Source of the DNA: Streptomyces sp. NBC_01497
Lineage (GTDB): Bacteria; Actinomycetota; Actinomycetes; Streptomycetales; Streptomycetaceae
Direction: 5' to 3'
Length of the DNA stretch: 64,000 nt
Assembly: GCF_036250695.1 (NCBI RefSeq)
Contig: NZ_CP109427.1
Location: 4,216,001-4,280,000, forward strand
Positions 54,269 to 63,489 of this stretch are shown here, piece by piece. A program made the translations under genes and the position numbers. Every line of letters starts with the position of its first letter. Positions within the stretch are counted from its first letter, which is position 1. The notes under the pieces are model-generated. The model was not told where the DNA came from, made no database searches, and was given only the letters and a program-made list of their open reading frames with translations.

Positions 54269-54408
54269 CCGGCCGCCGGGCAGCACCCGGCCGCACCGCC
54301 ACGTACAGCACGGCACCCGGCGGGGCCGGCACGCACCGTGCCCGGCCGCCACGCACCGCACGGCACCCGGCGGCGCCAGTACGCGTGCCCGGCACCGCCG
54401 CCCGGGCA

Positions 54409-55803
54409 CTACCTCGGCGCCACCAGCGCCTCCTTGACGAACCAGCCCTTGCCGCCGTCCGCGTTCCGGTGGCCGGTCTGCGTCAGCAGCAGGTTGTTGG
54501 TCTCCGGCGCCCACATCAGCGAGGTCACGCCGCCGATCAGCGACACGGCCCCCATGAACACCATCGACCAGCTCAGTCCCAGGTGGTCCAGGGAGAGCGG
54601 CAGCAGGAACGTGCCCATCGCCGCGCCGATCCTGCTGGCCGCCGACGACAGGCCGACGCCGGAGGTGCGGATCGACGTCGGGAAGAGCTCGTCCGGGTAG
54701 ATGCCCGGCAGGATGCTCATGATCCCGTAGCTGAACAGGTAGCCGAAGAAGCAGACGGTCGCCAGCCACACCGGCAGCACCGCGTCCAGCGCGACGACGA
54801 ACAGCATCAGCGCGCAGACGAACATCGGCCAGACGAGGATCGTGCGCCTGCCCACGCGGTCCACCAGCCACCAGCCGGTCGCCGCACCGATCAGCGCGAT
54901 GATCGTGCCGATCAGGGCGCCCGCGAGCGCGGAGCCACCGAGGCCGATCGCCCTGAGGACGGTCGGCTGGAAGAAGGTCAGCGCGAAGTACGGCAGGACG
55001 ATGCAGATCCAGAAGACGCAGGTGAAGACCGTACGCCGGAGGTAGTCGGGGGAGAACAGATCCCGGTAACGGGTCTCCTCCGCGCGCTCGGAGCGCCAGT
55101 CCTCGGTGTCCATCGAGACACCGAGATCCTCCTCGACGATCCGCGCGGCCTCCTCCTGGCGGCCCTTGGAGATCAGCCAGCGCGGCGACTCGGGCAGACC
55201 GTGCCGGATCATCAGGCACGCCACGGCGGGGATGGCGCTCGCGGCGAGCGTGTAGTGCCAGGCGCCCGGCCAGTTGGTGTTGACGACGTACCCGATGAGG
55301 TAGGCGACGACATAGCCGACGTTCCACAGGATTTCGAGGATCCCGAGGTAGTTGCCGCGTTTCTTGGTGGGCGCGAACTCGGCGAGCAGCGGTGAGCCGA
55401 TGGAGTAGTCGGCGCCGACGGCGAGACCCATGATCAGCCCGAGCGCGAACACCTGCCAGGCGGCCGTCACGAAGAACATCAGCACGGCGCACGCCAGGAA
55501 GACCGACAGGTCGATCGTGAACATGGGGCGGCGGCCGAGCTTGTCGGTCAGGTAGCCGAGGCAGAGCCCGCCGAAGAACGTGCCGATCAGCGTCGAGGAC
55601 GAGATCAGCGAGTTCCAGGTGGACGTGACGCCGATGTCGCGGGCCATCGCCGTACCGGCGAGCGCGGCGGCGACGGAGGCGAAGACGAACCCGTCGATGA
55701 ACATCCCGCCGCCGGTGGCGATGGTCAGGCGCCGCAGGAAGCGCCGGGTCGCGGAACTCGCCTGCGTCACCTCACGGGGGGCGTCGTGTGCTGCTGTCGT
55801 CAT
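54409..55803 (-). CDS. MFS sugar-porter-type transporter
   Basis: The 464-residue protein has twelve TM segments and sugar-porter hallmarks: GYLTDKLGRRP and DRVGRRT in loops 2-3 and 8-9, PESPRWL after TM6, and PDELFPTSIRTSG. It should import a sugar or related solute with H+. Divergent from it is a GH78 rhamnosidase gene with 267 bp between, so rhamnose or a rhamnoside is a plausible cargo, though the link is inferred. A GGAAGG ribosome site precedes its ATG. Confidence 0.9.
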   Translation of the reverse strand: MTTAAHDAPREVTQASSATRRFLRRLTIATGGGMFIDGFVFASVAAALAGTAMARDIGVTSTWNSLISSSTLIGTFFGGLCLGYLTDKLGRRPMFTIDLSVFLACAVLMFFVTAAWQVFALGLIMGLAVGADYSIGSPLLAEFAPTKKRGNYLGILEILWNVGYVVAYLIGYVVNTNWPGAWHYTLAASAIPAVACLMIRHGLPESPRWLISKGRQEEAARIVEEDLGVSMDTEDWRSERAEETRYRDLFSPDYLRRTVFTCVFWICIVLPYFALTFFQPTVLRAIGLGGSALAGALIGTIIALIGAATGWWLVDRVGRRTILVWPMFVCALMLFVVALDAVLPVWLATVCFFGYLFSYGIMSILPGIYPDELFPTSIRTSGVGLSSAASRIGAAMGTFLLPLSLDHLGLSWSMVFMGAVSLIGGVTSLMWAPETNNLLLTQTGHRNADGGKGWFVKEALVAPR

Positions 55804-56070
55804 CTGGTGCCTTCCGAGGGACTGATGACCTTGCCCCTCTCCGGAATCCGAAGAAACATTCCTGTGAATACGGTTTACGCGAGATCACGGGGTGGCGCCC
55901 GCTCTACTGCACAGGGGCGCGACGCGGCGAACGGGCGCCACCAGCGGGCGCGATCCGTTCGTGGGAGTGGTCGGGGCCGTGGCGCCCTTCCCCGACGAGA
56001 TCGATCTCGGCACGATCGGGAGCGGGGCCCGGCCGGGCCCGTACGGCGCCACGACCACGAGGAGGGCCCG

Positions 56071-58722
56071 GTGGCATCGATCGTTCTTGACGCCCCGCGC
56101 GCGGAGCACCATCCGGCGGACCGGATCGGGATCGGGGAGCGGCGGCCCCGGCTGTCGTGGACCGTCCGCGAGGCCCCGCACGGCTGGGTGCAGGGCGCGT
56201 ACGAGGTGCAGGTCACGGAGGAGGCACGGGGCGGCGCGCTGCCCCTGTTCGAGAGCGGCCGGATCGAGGGCGGCGACTCGCTGCTGGTGCCGTGGCCTGC
56301 GCCACCGCTGCGGGCGCGGCAGCGGTGCGCGGTGCGGGTACGGGTGTGGGGGCGGGGCGACGGGGCGCACGACGGAGGCCCTTCGCCGTGGAGCCCGTCG
56401 CTGACCGTGGAGGCCGGGCTGCTGGCCCCGGCCGACTGGACGGCGGTGATGGTCGGCCCCGACGGGGAGCGCGACCCCGGGGCGTGGGAGCGGGCCGACC
56501 TGCTGCGCGGTGCGTTCGAGCTGCCCGCGCCGCCCGCGTACGCCCGCCTGTATGTGACGGCGCGTGGCGTCTACGAGGTGGAGCTGAACGGCGCCCGGGT
56601 CGGCGACGAGGTGCTGGCCCCCGGCTGGACCAGCTACCGCCGCCGCCTGCGGTACCGGACACACGACGTGACGGCTCTGCTGCACGCGGGCTCCAACGTG
56701 CTCGGCGCGCACCTCGCCGACGGCTGGTTCCGGGGCCGCATCGGCTACGGCGGCGGCACCCGCGACATCTACGGCGAGCGCACCGGCCTGCTCGCGCAGC
56801 TGGAGGTGGTCTGCGGGAACGGCACGACCGTCCGCTTCGGCACCGGACCCGGCTGGCGGACCGCGCCGGGCCCGGTCATGCGGGCGAGCCTGTACGACGG
56901 TGAGCACCACGACGCCCGCAGGGAGCGGCGCGGCTGGTCGGAGCCCGGCTACGAGGAGGCGGCGCGGGACGCGGGACCGGGGGCCTGGCGTCGCGTGCGG
57001 GTCGCGACGGACTTCGACCCGAGGACTTTGCGCGCGCCCACGGGACCGCCCGTGCGGCACACACGGGACATCGCGCCGGTCTCCGTCACGACCTCGCCGT
57101 CCGGGCGGACGGTCCTCGACTTCGGGCAGAACCTCGTCGGCCGGCTGCGGCTGCGGCTGCACGGCGACCCGGCCGCGCGCGGCAGCGAGGTGACCGTACG
57201 GCACGCGGAGGTGCTCCAGGACGGCGAACTGTGCACCCGGCCGCTGCGGGACGCACAGGCCACCGACCGCTATGTGCGGGCCGGGCGGCACGAGGAGGTG
57301 TGGGAACCCCGGTTCACCTTCCACGGCTTCCGCTACGCGGAGATCGCCGGCGGCCCCGAGCAGCTCGACCCGGCGGATGTGACGGCCCGGGTGATCGGCA
57401 GCGACCTGCGGCGCACGGGCTGGTTCGCGTGCTCCGACGACGACGTCAACCGGCTGCACGAGAACGTGCTCTGGAGCATGCGCGGCAACTTCGTCGACGT
57501 GCCGACGGACTGCCCCCAGCGCGATGAGCGCCTCGGCTGGACGGGCGACATCCAGGTCTTCACGCCGACCGCCGCGTTCCTCCACGACTGCTCCGGCATG
57601 CTCGCGTCCTGGCTGGCGGACCTGGCGGCCGACCAGTACGCGGACGGCACGGTGCCGCTGATCGTGCCGGAGATCCCCACCCCCGAGTGGCTGCCGGCCT
57701 GGCCGATGGCGGTGTGGGGCGACGCGGCCGTGCTGATGCCATGGGAGCTGTACCGGGCCTACGGCGACGAGGGACTGCTGCGCGACCGGTACGGCAGCGC
57801 GCGGGCCTGGGTCGACCGGGTCCTTTCCGGCGGTACGGACGGTTCGACCGGCCGCCAGCTCGGCGACTGGCTCGACCCGGCGGCGCCGCCGGACGACCCG
57901 TGGGCGGCGCGCACCGACGCCGGGCTGGTCGCGGCGGCGTACGCGGTCCGCTCGACGCAGGTGCTGGCGCGGATCGCGGCCGTCCTCGGCGAGAGCGGCG
58001 ACGCGGAGCGCTACCGGGCGGCGGCGGCCGGGGCGCGGGAGCGCTTCGTGGCCACGTACGTCACCGGCGACGGGCGGCTGACCAGCGACAGCCAGACGGC
58101 GTACGCGCTGGCCCTGGTCTTCGGCCTGCTGCCGCCCGCCCTGGTGGCAGGGGCGGGCCGGCGGCTCGCGGAGCTCGTCGCGGCGGACGGCCACCACATC
58201 GGCACGGGCTTCGCGGGCACGCCGGTGATCTGCGAGGCGCTGACGCGTGCGGGCGCGCTGGACGACGCGTACCGGTTGCTGCTGCAGCGCGGGTGCCCGT
58301 CCTGGCTCTACCCGGTGACGCGGGGGGCCACGACGATCTGGGAGCGGTGGGACAGCCTGCTGCCGGACGGCACGGTCAACCCGGGCGAGATGACGTCGTT
58401 CAACCACTACGCGCTCGGCGCCGTCGCCGACTGGCTGCACACGCGGGTCGCGGGGCTGTCGCCGGCGGCGCCCGGCTGGCGGCGGGTGCGGATCGCGCCC
58501 TGTCCCGGCGGCGGCCTGACCTGGGCACGGGCCCGGCACGAGACGCCCTACGGGACGGCGGAGGTGAGCTGGCGGATCGACGGGGGGCGCCGCCTGGAGA
58601 CGGAGTTCACCATCCCGATCGGCACCACGGCGGAGGTCGACCTGCCGGGCCTCGACCCGTACGAGGTGGGCCCGGGCAGGCACCGTGCGGGGGTGGACCT
58701 GCCGGCGCCATCGGGCAGGTGA
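56071..58722 (+). CDS. GH78 alpha-L-rhamnosidase
   Basis: The 883-residue protein has the GH78 build: an N-terminal fibronectin-like domain (about 1-110), a beta-sandwich domain, the (alpha/alpha)6 catalytic domain (about 430-790) and a C-terminal sandwich. The motif D480-C-P-Q-R-D-E486-R-L-G-W490 carries the general acid Glu; IWE758RWDS carries the general base Glu. These match, in order and spacing, the known catalytic residues of a Streptomyces rhamnosidase. It removes terminal rhamnose from plant glycosides. No signal peptide is seen, so it acts inside the cell on imported substrates. The GTG start has a GGAGGG site. Confidence 0.94.
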   Translation: MASIVLDAPRAEHHPADRIGIGERRPRLSWTVREAPHGWVQGAYEVQVTEEARGGALPLFESGRIEGGDSLLVPWPAPPLRARQRCAVRVRVWGRGDGAHDGGPSPWSPSLTVEAGLLAPADWTAVMVGPDGERDPGAWERADLLRGAFELPAPPAYARLYVTARGVYEVELNGARVGDEVLAPGWTSYRRRLRYRTHDVTALLHAGSNVLGAHLADGWFRGRIGYGGGTRDIYGERTGLLAQLEVVCGNGTTVRFGTGPGWRTAPGPVMRASLYDGEHHDARRERRGWSEPGYEEAARDAGPGAWRRVRVATDFDPRTLRAPTGPPVRHTRDIAPVSVTTSPSGRTVLDFGQNLVGRLRLRLHGDPAARGSEVTVRHAEVLQDGELCTRPLRDAQATDRYVRAGRHEEVWEPRFTFHGFRYAEIAGGPEQLDPADVTARVIGSDLRRTGWFACSDDDVNRLHENVLWSMRGNFVDVPTDCPQRDERLGWTGDIQVFTPTAAFLHDCSGMLASWLADLAADQYADGTVPLIVPEIPTPEWLPAWPMAVWGDAAVLMPWELYRAYGDEGLLRDRYGSARAWVDRVLSGGTDGSTGRQLGDWLDPAAPPDDPWAARTDAGLVAAAYAVRSTQVLARIAAVLGESGDAERYRAAAAGARERFVATYVTGDGRLTSDSQTAYALALVFGLLPPALVAGAGRRLAELVAADGHHIGTGFAGTPVICEALTRAGALDDAYRLLLQRGCPSWLYPVTRGATTIWERWDSLLPDGTVNPGEMTSFNHYALGAVADWLHTRVAGLSPAAPGWRRVRIAPCPGGGLTWARARHETPYGTAEVSWRIDGGRRLETEFTIPIGTTAEVDLPGLDPYEVGPGRHRAGVDLPAPSGR

Positions 58723-58766
58723 GGTGGCCCCTGCGACGCGCGGGGCCCTTGGGGCGGCCCCGGGGG

Positions 58767-59042
58767 CCGGGGCCGGGCACCCGACGCGCGGGGCACCCCG
58801 CGTGCCGGGCCGCTGACACGTGCGGGTGCCCGGCCGTGCACCGCCGCCACGTGCGGGGCGCCCGCCGTGTTCCGCCGCCACCGGAGGGAGCCTGCCATGC
58901 CAGGCCCCCGGGGCCGGGCACCCGACGCGCGGGGCACCCCGCGTGCCGGGCCGCTGACACGTGCGGGTGCCCGGCCGTGCACCGCCGCCACGTGCGGGGC
59001 GCCCGCCGTGTTCCGCCGCCACCGGAGGGAGCCTGCCATGCC
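58767..59042. repeat. Tandem duplication, period 141 bp, 135 bp identical
   Basis: Positions 58767-58901 and 58908-59042 are identical over 135 bp, with 6 bp between. Each copy contains long inverted repeats: CCGGGCACCCG with CGGGTGCCCGG, enclosing GCGCGGGG with CCCCGCGT. It lies between the convergent ends of the rhamnosidase and SpoIIE-type phosphatase genes and is not coding in any convincing frame. Confidence 0.95.
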
Positions 59043-59118
59043 CCGGCCGCCAACAGCCGCCACCGGCCGCGCACCGCAGGGGCCCGGCGCGAGTGTCACG
59101 CCCGGGCCGCGGGCGCCG

Positions 59119-61305
59119 CTACATCGCGGGCGTCTGCTCCCGCAGCTCGAACCAGATCATCTTGCCGTCGCCGCGCGGGTCCACGCCCCATTCGTCGGCC
59201 AGGACCTCCATCAGCACGAGGCCCCGCCCGCTGGACGCCATCTCGCCGGGCCTGCGCCGGTGCGGGAGTTCGTCGCTCGTGTCCGCGACCTCCACACGCA
59301 GGGTGCGGCCACCCGACTCGCCCGCCGTCTGCGCCGACACCAGGGCGTCGCCGTCGGTGTGCACGAGGACGTTCGTGACCATTTCGGAGACCATCAGGAC
59401 CGCCGAGTCGACCTGCTCCTCGTCCGGCCAGTCGTGCATCAGGGCGCGCAGCTGGTGGCGGGCGTCCGCGATGCGCTCGGGATCGGCCTGCGCGATGGTG
59501 AGGGCCGCGCGGCGCGGCGCGAGCAAGCCGCCGCTCGCGGACGAGGGATCGCGGGAGAGCAGCACCAGGGCGATGTCGTCCTCACGCCGTTCCGCGAGCG
59601 GGCCCGTCGTGTAGTGGGAGATCGGCCCGTGCACGGACTCGATGAGCCCGTCCGCCAGCTTCTCCAGGGACTCCTTGTCCAGCGCGCTGTCCGTGTGCTG
59701 CTCGATGATCGGCCGCAGCCGGTCCCAGCCGGTGAACATGTCGTGCCCGCCGGTCTCGATCAGCCCGTCCGTGCACAGCATGATCACTTCACCGTGGCCG
59801 AGGACCAGCCGGGTCGTCGGATAGTCCGAGTCCGTCTCGATGCCGAGCGGCAGTCCGCCCTCCGTCTTGCGGATGATCGCCGTGCCGTCCGCCATCCGGA
59901 TCACCGGGTCGGGGTGGCCGGCGCGGGCGATGTCGATGGTGCCGGTGACCGGGTCGACCTCCAGGTAGAGGCAGGTCGCGAAGCGGGGCCCGGCCTCCTC
60001 GTCCTCCTCCTCGTACGGAAGCCCGTCGCTGCCCACGATCGGGTGCTGCTGGAGCCCGGAGAAGAAGCGGGACGCGCGGGCGAGCACCGCGTCGGGCCTG
60101 TGGCCTTCCGAGGCGTACGCGCGAAGGGCGATCCGCAGCTGCCCCATCAGGCTGGCCGCCCGCACGTCGTGCCCCTGTACGTCCCCGATGACCAGCGCGA
60201 AGCGCCCTTCGGCCGCGGAGCCGCCGGGCAGCGGGATCATGTCGTACCAGTCGCCGCCGACGACCAGGCCGCCGCCGGTCGGCACGTACCGCGCGGCGAC
60301 CGACATGCCGGGCAGGTCCGGCGCGAGCCGGGGCATCATCGAGCGCTGGAGACCCTGCGAGAGCGCGCGTTCGGTCTCGGCGATCTCGGTGCGGGCGAGG
60401 GCCTGGGCCAGCATCCGCGCGACGGTCGTCAGCACCGACCGCTCGTCGGGCGAGAACGCGACGCGCTGGTTGAACGCGGCCATCCAGGCGCCGAGCGTGC
60501 GCCCGGCGACGACGAGCGGCAGGTACGCCCAGGACGTCCGGCCCATCGGCCGCACGTACGGCCACATCTCCGGGTAGCGGCGCTCGTACTCCTCGGGGGA
60601 GGGGATGTAGACGGCGCGGCCCGTGCGGATCACCTCGGACGCCGCGTAGTTCGCGTCGAGGGTGAGGCGCCGGTCGAACTCCTCGGAGGCCTGCATCGGG
60701 CCGTAGATCCCGATCAGTTTGATCCGCTCCCCCGTGACGCCGAAGACGGCCAGGCCGTCCGGGGAGAACCCCGGCATCGACAGCGACGCGGCGACCCGGA
60801 GCACGTCCTCGGTGGAATGGGCCTCCGCCAGCGCCCGGCCCGCGTCCAGCAGGAACGCCTCGCGCGAGCGGCGCCAGTCCCCCGTGATGTGCGTACCGGA
60901 GACGGCCGTGCCCGGCTCGGACTCCGCGACCTCCTGCAGGCCGCCGACGAGCGCGTACATCCGGCCGAGTCCACCGGCCGCGTCGCGCGAGCCGCCCGCC
61001 TCACCGTGCACGTACGGCTTGGAGCGCGAACGCACCGTCCGCAGGACGCGGCCCGTCTCGTCCACAATGCGCAGCCGGACCTCGGCGAGGCTGTCCTCGG
61101 CGACGGCGAGGCCGATGATGCCGTCCATCTCGTTCCAGTCGACCGGATGCACCCGGGAGCGGATCTCGGGCACGCCGACGACCCTCGCCCTGGCGTCGAA
61201 CCCCAGCATCCGGGCCGCCTCGGCGTCGAGCGAGACCGTGTGAGAAGTGGTGTCCCAGCGCCACGTGCCCGTCGCGATCGCCGACAGAACGTCCTCTGTG
61301 CGCAT
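59119..61305 (-). CDS. PAS-GAF-SpoIIE phosphatase with C-terminal HATPase domain
   Basis: The 728-residue protein has a PAS-like domain (about 1-120), GAF (150-320), PP2C/SpoIIE phosphatase (335-570: GGDWYDM, IGDVQGHD, TDGLIE, DDIALVLL with the metal aspartates) and an RsbW-like HATPase domain (600-720). Such proteins can both dephosphorylate an anti-anti-sigma factor and act as an anti-sigma kinase, so one protein may switch a sigma factor on and off. TACAGT lies 6 bases before the ATG, indicating a leaderless message. It is divergent from aspS. No sigma or anti-sigma-antagonist gene is adjacent. Confidence 0.93.
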   Translation of the reverse strand: MRTEDVLSAIATGTWRWDTTSHTVSLDAEAARMLGFDARARVVGVPEIRSRVHPVDWNEMDGIIGLAVAEDSLAEVRLRIVDETGRVLRTVRSRSKPYVHGEAGGSRDAAGGLGRMYALVGGLQEVAESEPGTAVSGTHITGDWRRSREAFLLDAGRALAEAHSTEDVLRVAASLSMPGFSPDGLAVFGVTGERIKLIGIYGPMQASEEFDRRLTLDANYAASEVIRTGRAVYIPSPEEYERRYPEMWPYVRPMGRTSWAYLPLVVAGRTLGAWMAAFNQRVAFSPDERSVLTTVARMLAQALARTEIAETERALSQGLQRSMMPRLAPDLPGMSVAARYVPTGGGLVVGGDWYDMIPLPGGSAAEGRFALVIGDVQGHDVRAASLMGQLRIALRAYASEGHRPDAVLARASRFFSGLQQHPIVGSDGLPYEEEDEEAGPRFATCLYLEVDPVTGTIDIARAGHPDPVIRMADGTAIIRKTEGGLPLGIETDSDYPTTRLVLGHGEVIMLCTDGLIETGGHDMFTGWDRLRPIIEQHTDSALDKESLEKLADGLIESVHGPISHYTTGPLAERREDDIALVLLSRDPSSASGGLLAPRRAALTIAQADPERIADARHQLRALMHDWPDEEQVDSAVLMVSEMVTNVLVHTDGDALVSAQTAGESGGRTLRVEVADTSDELPHRRRPGEMASSGRGLVLMEVLADEWGVDPRGDGKMIWFELREQTPAM

Positions 61306-61422
61306 TTTCCCACTGTATGGACAGGTTCCGATTCCCTGCCACCGAGCGCCCGCCGCCTGCCGCGCCCCGCGCCGGTGGGGCAGAGCCACCTCCCTCACGG
61401 GCCGGGCGGCCGGGAAACGCCG

Positions 61423-61451
61423 TGAAGGGCGTGCGCGGCGGGCGATAGAGT
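61423..61451 (+). promoter_or_regulatory. Candidate promoter of aspS
   Basis: TGAAGG (61423-61428) and TAGAGT (61446-61451) are separated by 17 bp and lie about 80 bp before the aspS start. The -35 is a weak match, so this is only a candidate. No T-box or other leader structure was seen. Confidence 0.35.
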
Positions 61452-61531
61452 TGCGGTGGCCGTCCGAACCGTCCCGGCCCCGAGTCCGTACGGTTCGCCC
61501 ACCCCACCACCCCAGGACTGGATGAACGACG

Positions 61532-63295
61532 ATGCATCGGTACAGGTCCCACACCTGCGGCGAGCTCCGCGCCTCTGACGTCGGCACCGACGTCCGGCTG
61601 AGCGGCTGGCTGCACAATCGCCGAGACCTGGGCGGCATCCTCTTCATCGATCTGCGCGACCACTACGGTCTCGTGCAGCTGGTGGCCCGGCCGGGTACGC
61701 CCGCCGTGGAGGCGCTGTCGCACCTGACCAAGGAGACCGTCGTACGGATCGACGGCACGGTCTCCGCCCGCGGCGCGGACAACGTCAACCCCGAACTGCC
61801 GACCGGCGAGATCGAGATCGAGGTCTCCGCGGTCGAGGTGCTCGGCGCGGCGGCCCCGCTGCCGTTCACCATCAACACCGACGACGGTGTGGGTGAGGAG
61901 CGGCGCCTGGAGTACCGCTTCCTCGACCTGCGCCGCGAGCGCATGCACCGCAACATCATGCTGCGCACGGCTGTGATCTCCGCTATCCGGCACAAGATGA
62001 CGACGCTCGGCTTCAACGAGATGGCCACCCCGATCCTCACCGCGACGTCCCCCGAGGGCGCGCGCGACTTCGTGGTGCCGTCCCGGCTGAACCCCGGCAA
62101 GTTCTACGCGCTGCCGCAGGCGCCGCAGCAGTTCAAGCAGCTGCTGATGGTCTCCGGCTTCGACCGCTACTTCCAGATCGCGCCGTGCTTCCGCGACGAG
62201 GACGCCCGTGCGGACCGCTCGCCCGGCGAGTTCTACCAGCTCGACCTGGAGATGAGCTTCGTCGAGCAGGAGGACGTGTTCGGTCCGGTCGAGAAGCTGA
62301 TGACCGAGCTGTTCACGGAGTTCGGCCAGGGCCGCGAGGTCACCTCGCCGTTCCCGCGCATCCCCTTCCGCGAGTCGATGCGCAAGTACGGCAGTGACAA
62401 GCCGGACCTGCGCGCGCAGTTGGAGCTGCACGACATCTCGGACGTCTTCGAGCATTCCGAGTTCAAGGCGTTCGCGGGCAAGCACGTGCGCGCGCTGCCG
62501 GTGCCGGACACGGCGGGTCAGTCGCGGAAGTTCTTCGACCAGCTCGGCGACTACGCGGTGGAGCAGGGCGCGAAAGGCCTGGCCTGGGTGCGTGTCGGTG
62601 ACGACGGCGCGTTGAGCGGCCCGATCGCGAAGTTCCTCACCGAGGAGAACGTCAAGGTCCTCACCGAGCGCCTGTCGCTCGCCCCGGGCCACGCGGTGTT
62701 CTTCGGCGCGGGCGCCTACGACGAGGTCTCGAAGATCATGGGCGCGGTCCGCGTCGAGGCCGCGAAGCGCTCCGGCCACTTCGAGGACGGCGTCTTCCGG
62801 TTCTGCTGGATCGTCGACTTCCCGATGTACGAGAAGGACGAGGAGAGCGGCCGGATCGACTTCTCCCACAACCCCTTCTCGATGCCGCAGGGCGGCCTTG
62901 AGGCGCTGGAGACGATGGACCCGCTGGACATCCTGGCGTGGCAGTACGACATCGTCTGCAACGGCATCGAGCTGTCCTCCGGCGCGATCCGGAACCACGA
63001 GCCCGAGGTCATGATCAAGGCCTTCGGGATCGCCGGGTACGAGCGCGGCGACGTCGAGCGCGACTTCGCCGGCATGCTGCGCGCGCTGCGCTTCGGCGCC
63101 CCGCCGCACGGTGGCATCGCCCCGGGCATCGACCGCATGGTGATGCTGCTCGCCGACGAGCCGAACATCCGCGAGACCATCGCCTTCCCGCTCAGCCAGA
63201 ACGCGCAGGACCTGCTGATGGGCGCGCCGAGCGAGCTCCCGGAGGCGCGGCTGCGCGAGCTGCACATCTCGCTGCGCAAGCCGCAGGGGAAGTGA
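61532..63295 (+). CDS. aspS: Aspartyl-tRNA synthetase
   Basis: The 587-residue protein is a bacterial-type AspRS. It has the N-terminal anticodon-binding OB domain ([18 protein letters not shown]), class II motif 2 ([19 protein letters not shown]), the GAD insert domain in the middle and motif 3 ([12 protein letters not shown]). It charges tRNA-Asp with aspartate; bacteria with GatCAB often use a form that also charges tRNA-Asn, which cannot be told here. A strong terminator follows 23 bp later. It is divergent from the SpoIIE-type phosphatase gene. Confidence 0.97.
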   Translation: MHRYRSHTCGELRASDVGTDVRLSGWLHNRRDLGGILFIDLRDHYGLVQLVARPGTPAVEALSHLTKETVVRIDGTVSARGADNVNPELPTGEIEIEVSAVEVLGAAAPLPFTINTDDGVGEERRLEYRFLDLRRERMHRNIMLRTAVISAIRHKMTTLGFNEMATPILTATSPEGARDFVVPSRLNPGKFYALPQAPQQFKQLLMVSGFDRYFQIAPCFRDEDARADRSPGEFYQLDLEMSFVEQEDVFGPVEKLMTELFTEFGQGREVTSPFPRIPFRESMRKYGSDKPDLRAQLELHDISDVFEHSEFKAFAGKHVRALPVPDTAGQSRKFFDQLGDYAVEQGAKGLAWVRVGDDGALSGPIAKFLTEENVKVLTERLSLAPGHAVFFGAGAYDEVSKIMGAVRVEAAKRSGHFEDGVFRFCWIVDFPMYEKDEESGRIDFSHNPFSMPQGGLEALETMDPLDILAWQYDIVCNGIELSSGAIRNHEPEVMIKAFGIAGYERGDVERDFAGMLRALRFGAPPHGGIAPGIDRMVMLLADEPNIRETIAFPLSQNAQDLLMGAPSELPEARLRELHISLRKPQGK

Positions 63296-63318
63296 CGCCG
63301 TAGCGCCACCGCGCGCAC

Positions 63319-63356
63319 CGAGGGCCGGCCGGGACAGTGATCCCGGCCGGCCCTCG
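63319..63356 (+). terminator. Terminator of aspS (and the convergent pirin gene)
   Basis: A perfect 16-bp stem, CGAGGGCCGGCCGGGA with TCCCGGCCGGCCCTCG, has a 6-base loop. It lies between convergent genes and can act in both directions. Confidence 0.93.
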
Positions 63357-63489
63357 GCCGTTCTCGTCCCCCTCGCCGGCGTCCGTCCCGGGTGCGGAGC
63401 CGCTGCGGGGGCGCGGCGCGGGGCACGCACGACACCGCCCCGCGACGGCGGCGGCCGTCACGGGGCGGGGGCTTGGGGGGCGGGTCGGG

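Noticed and set aside
53222..55492. Minus-strand frame of about 750 codons
   Set aside because: It overlaps the supported permease, DHFR-like and MFS genes in the wrong frame and is Arg/Gly/Pro-rich shadow sequence.
55854..55876. LacI-type operator (AAAC...GTTT) between the MFS and rhamnosidase genes
   Set aside because: Only four bases per arm match and the inner bases are not symmetric, so the palindrome is too weak to call.
61306..61647. N-terminal extension of the SpoIIE-type protein across the aspS start
   Set aside because: It would overlap aspS; the PAS domain starts at the ATG at 61305, which has a leaderless promoter.
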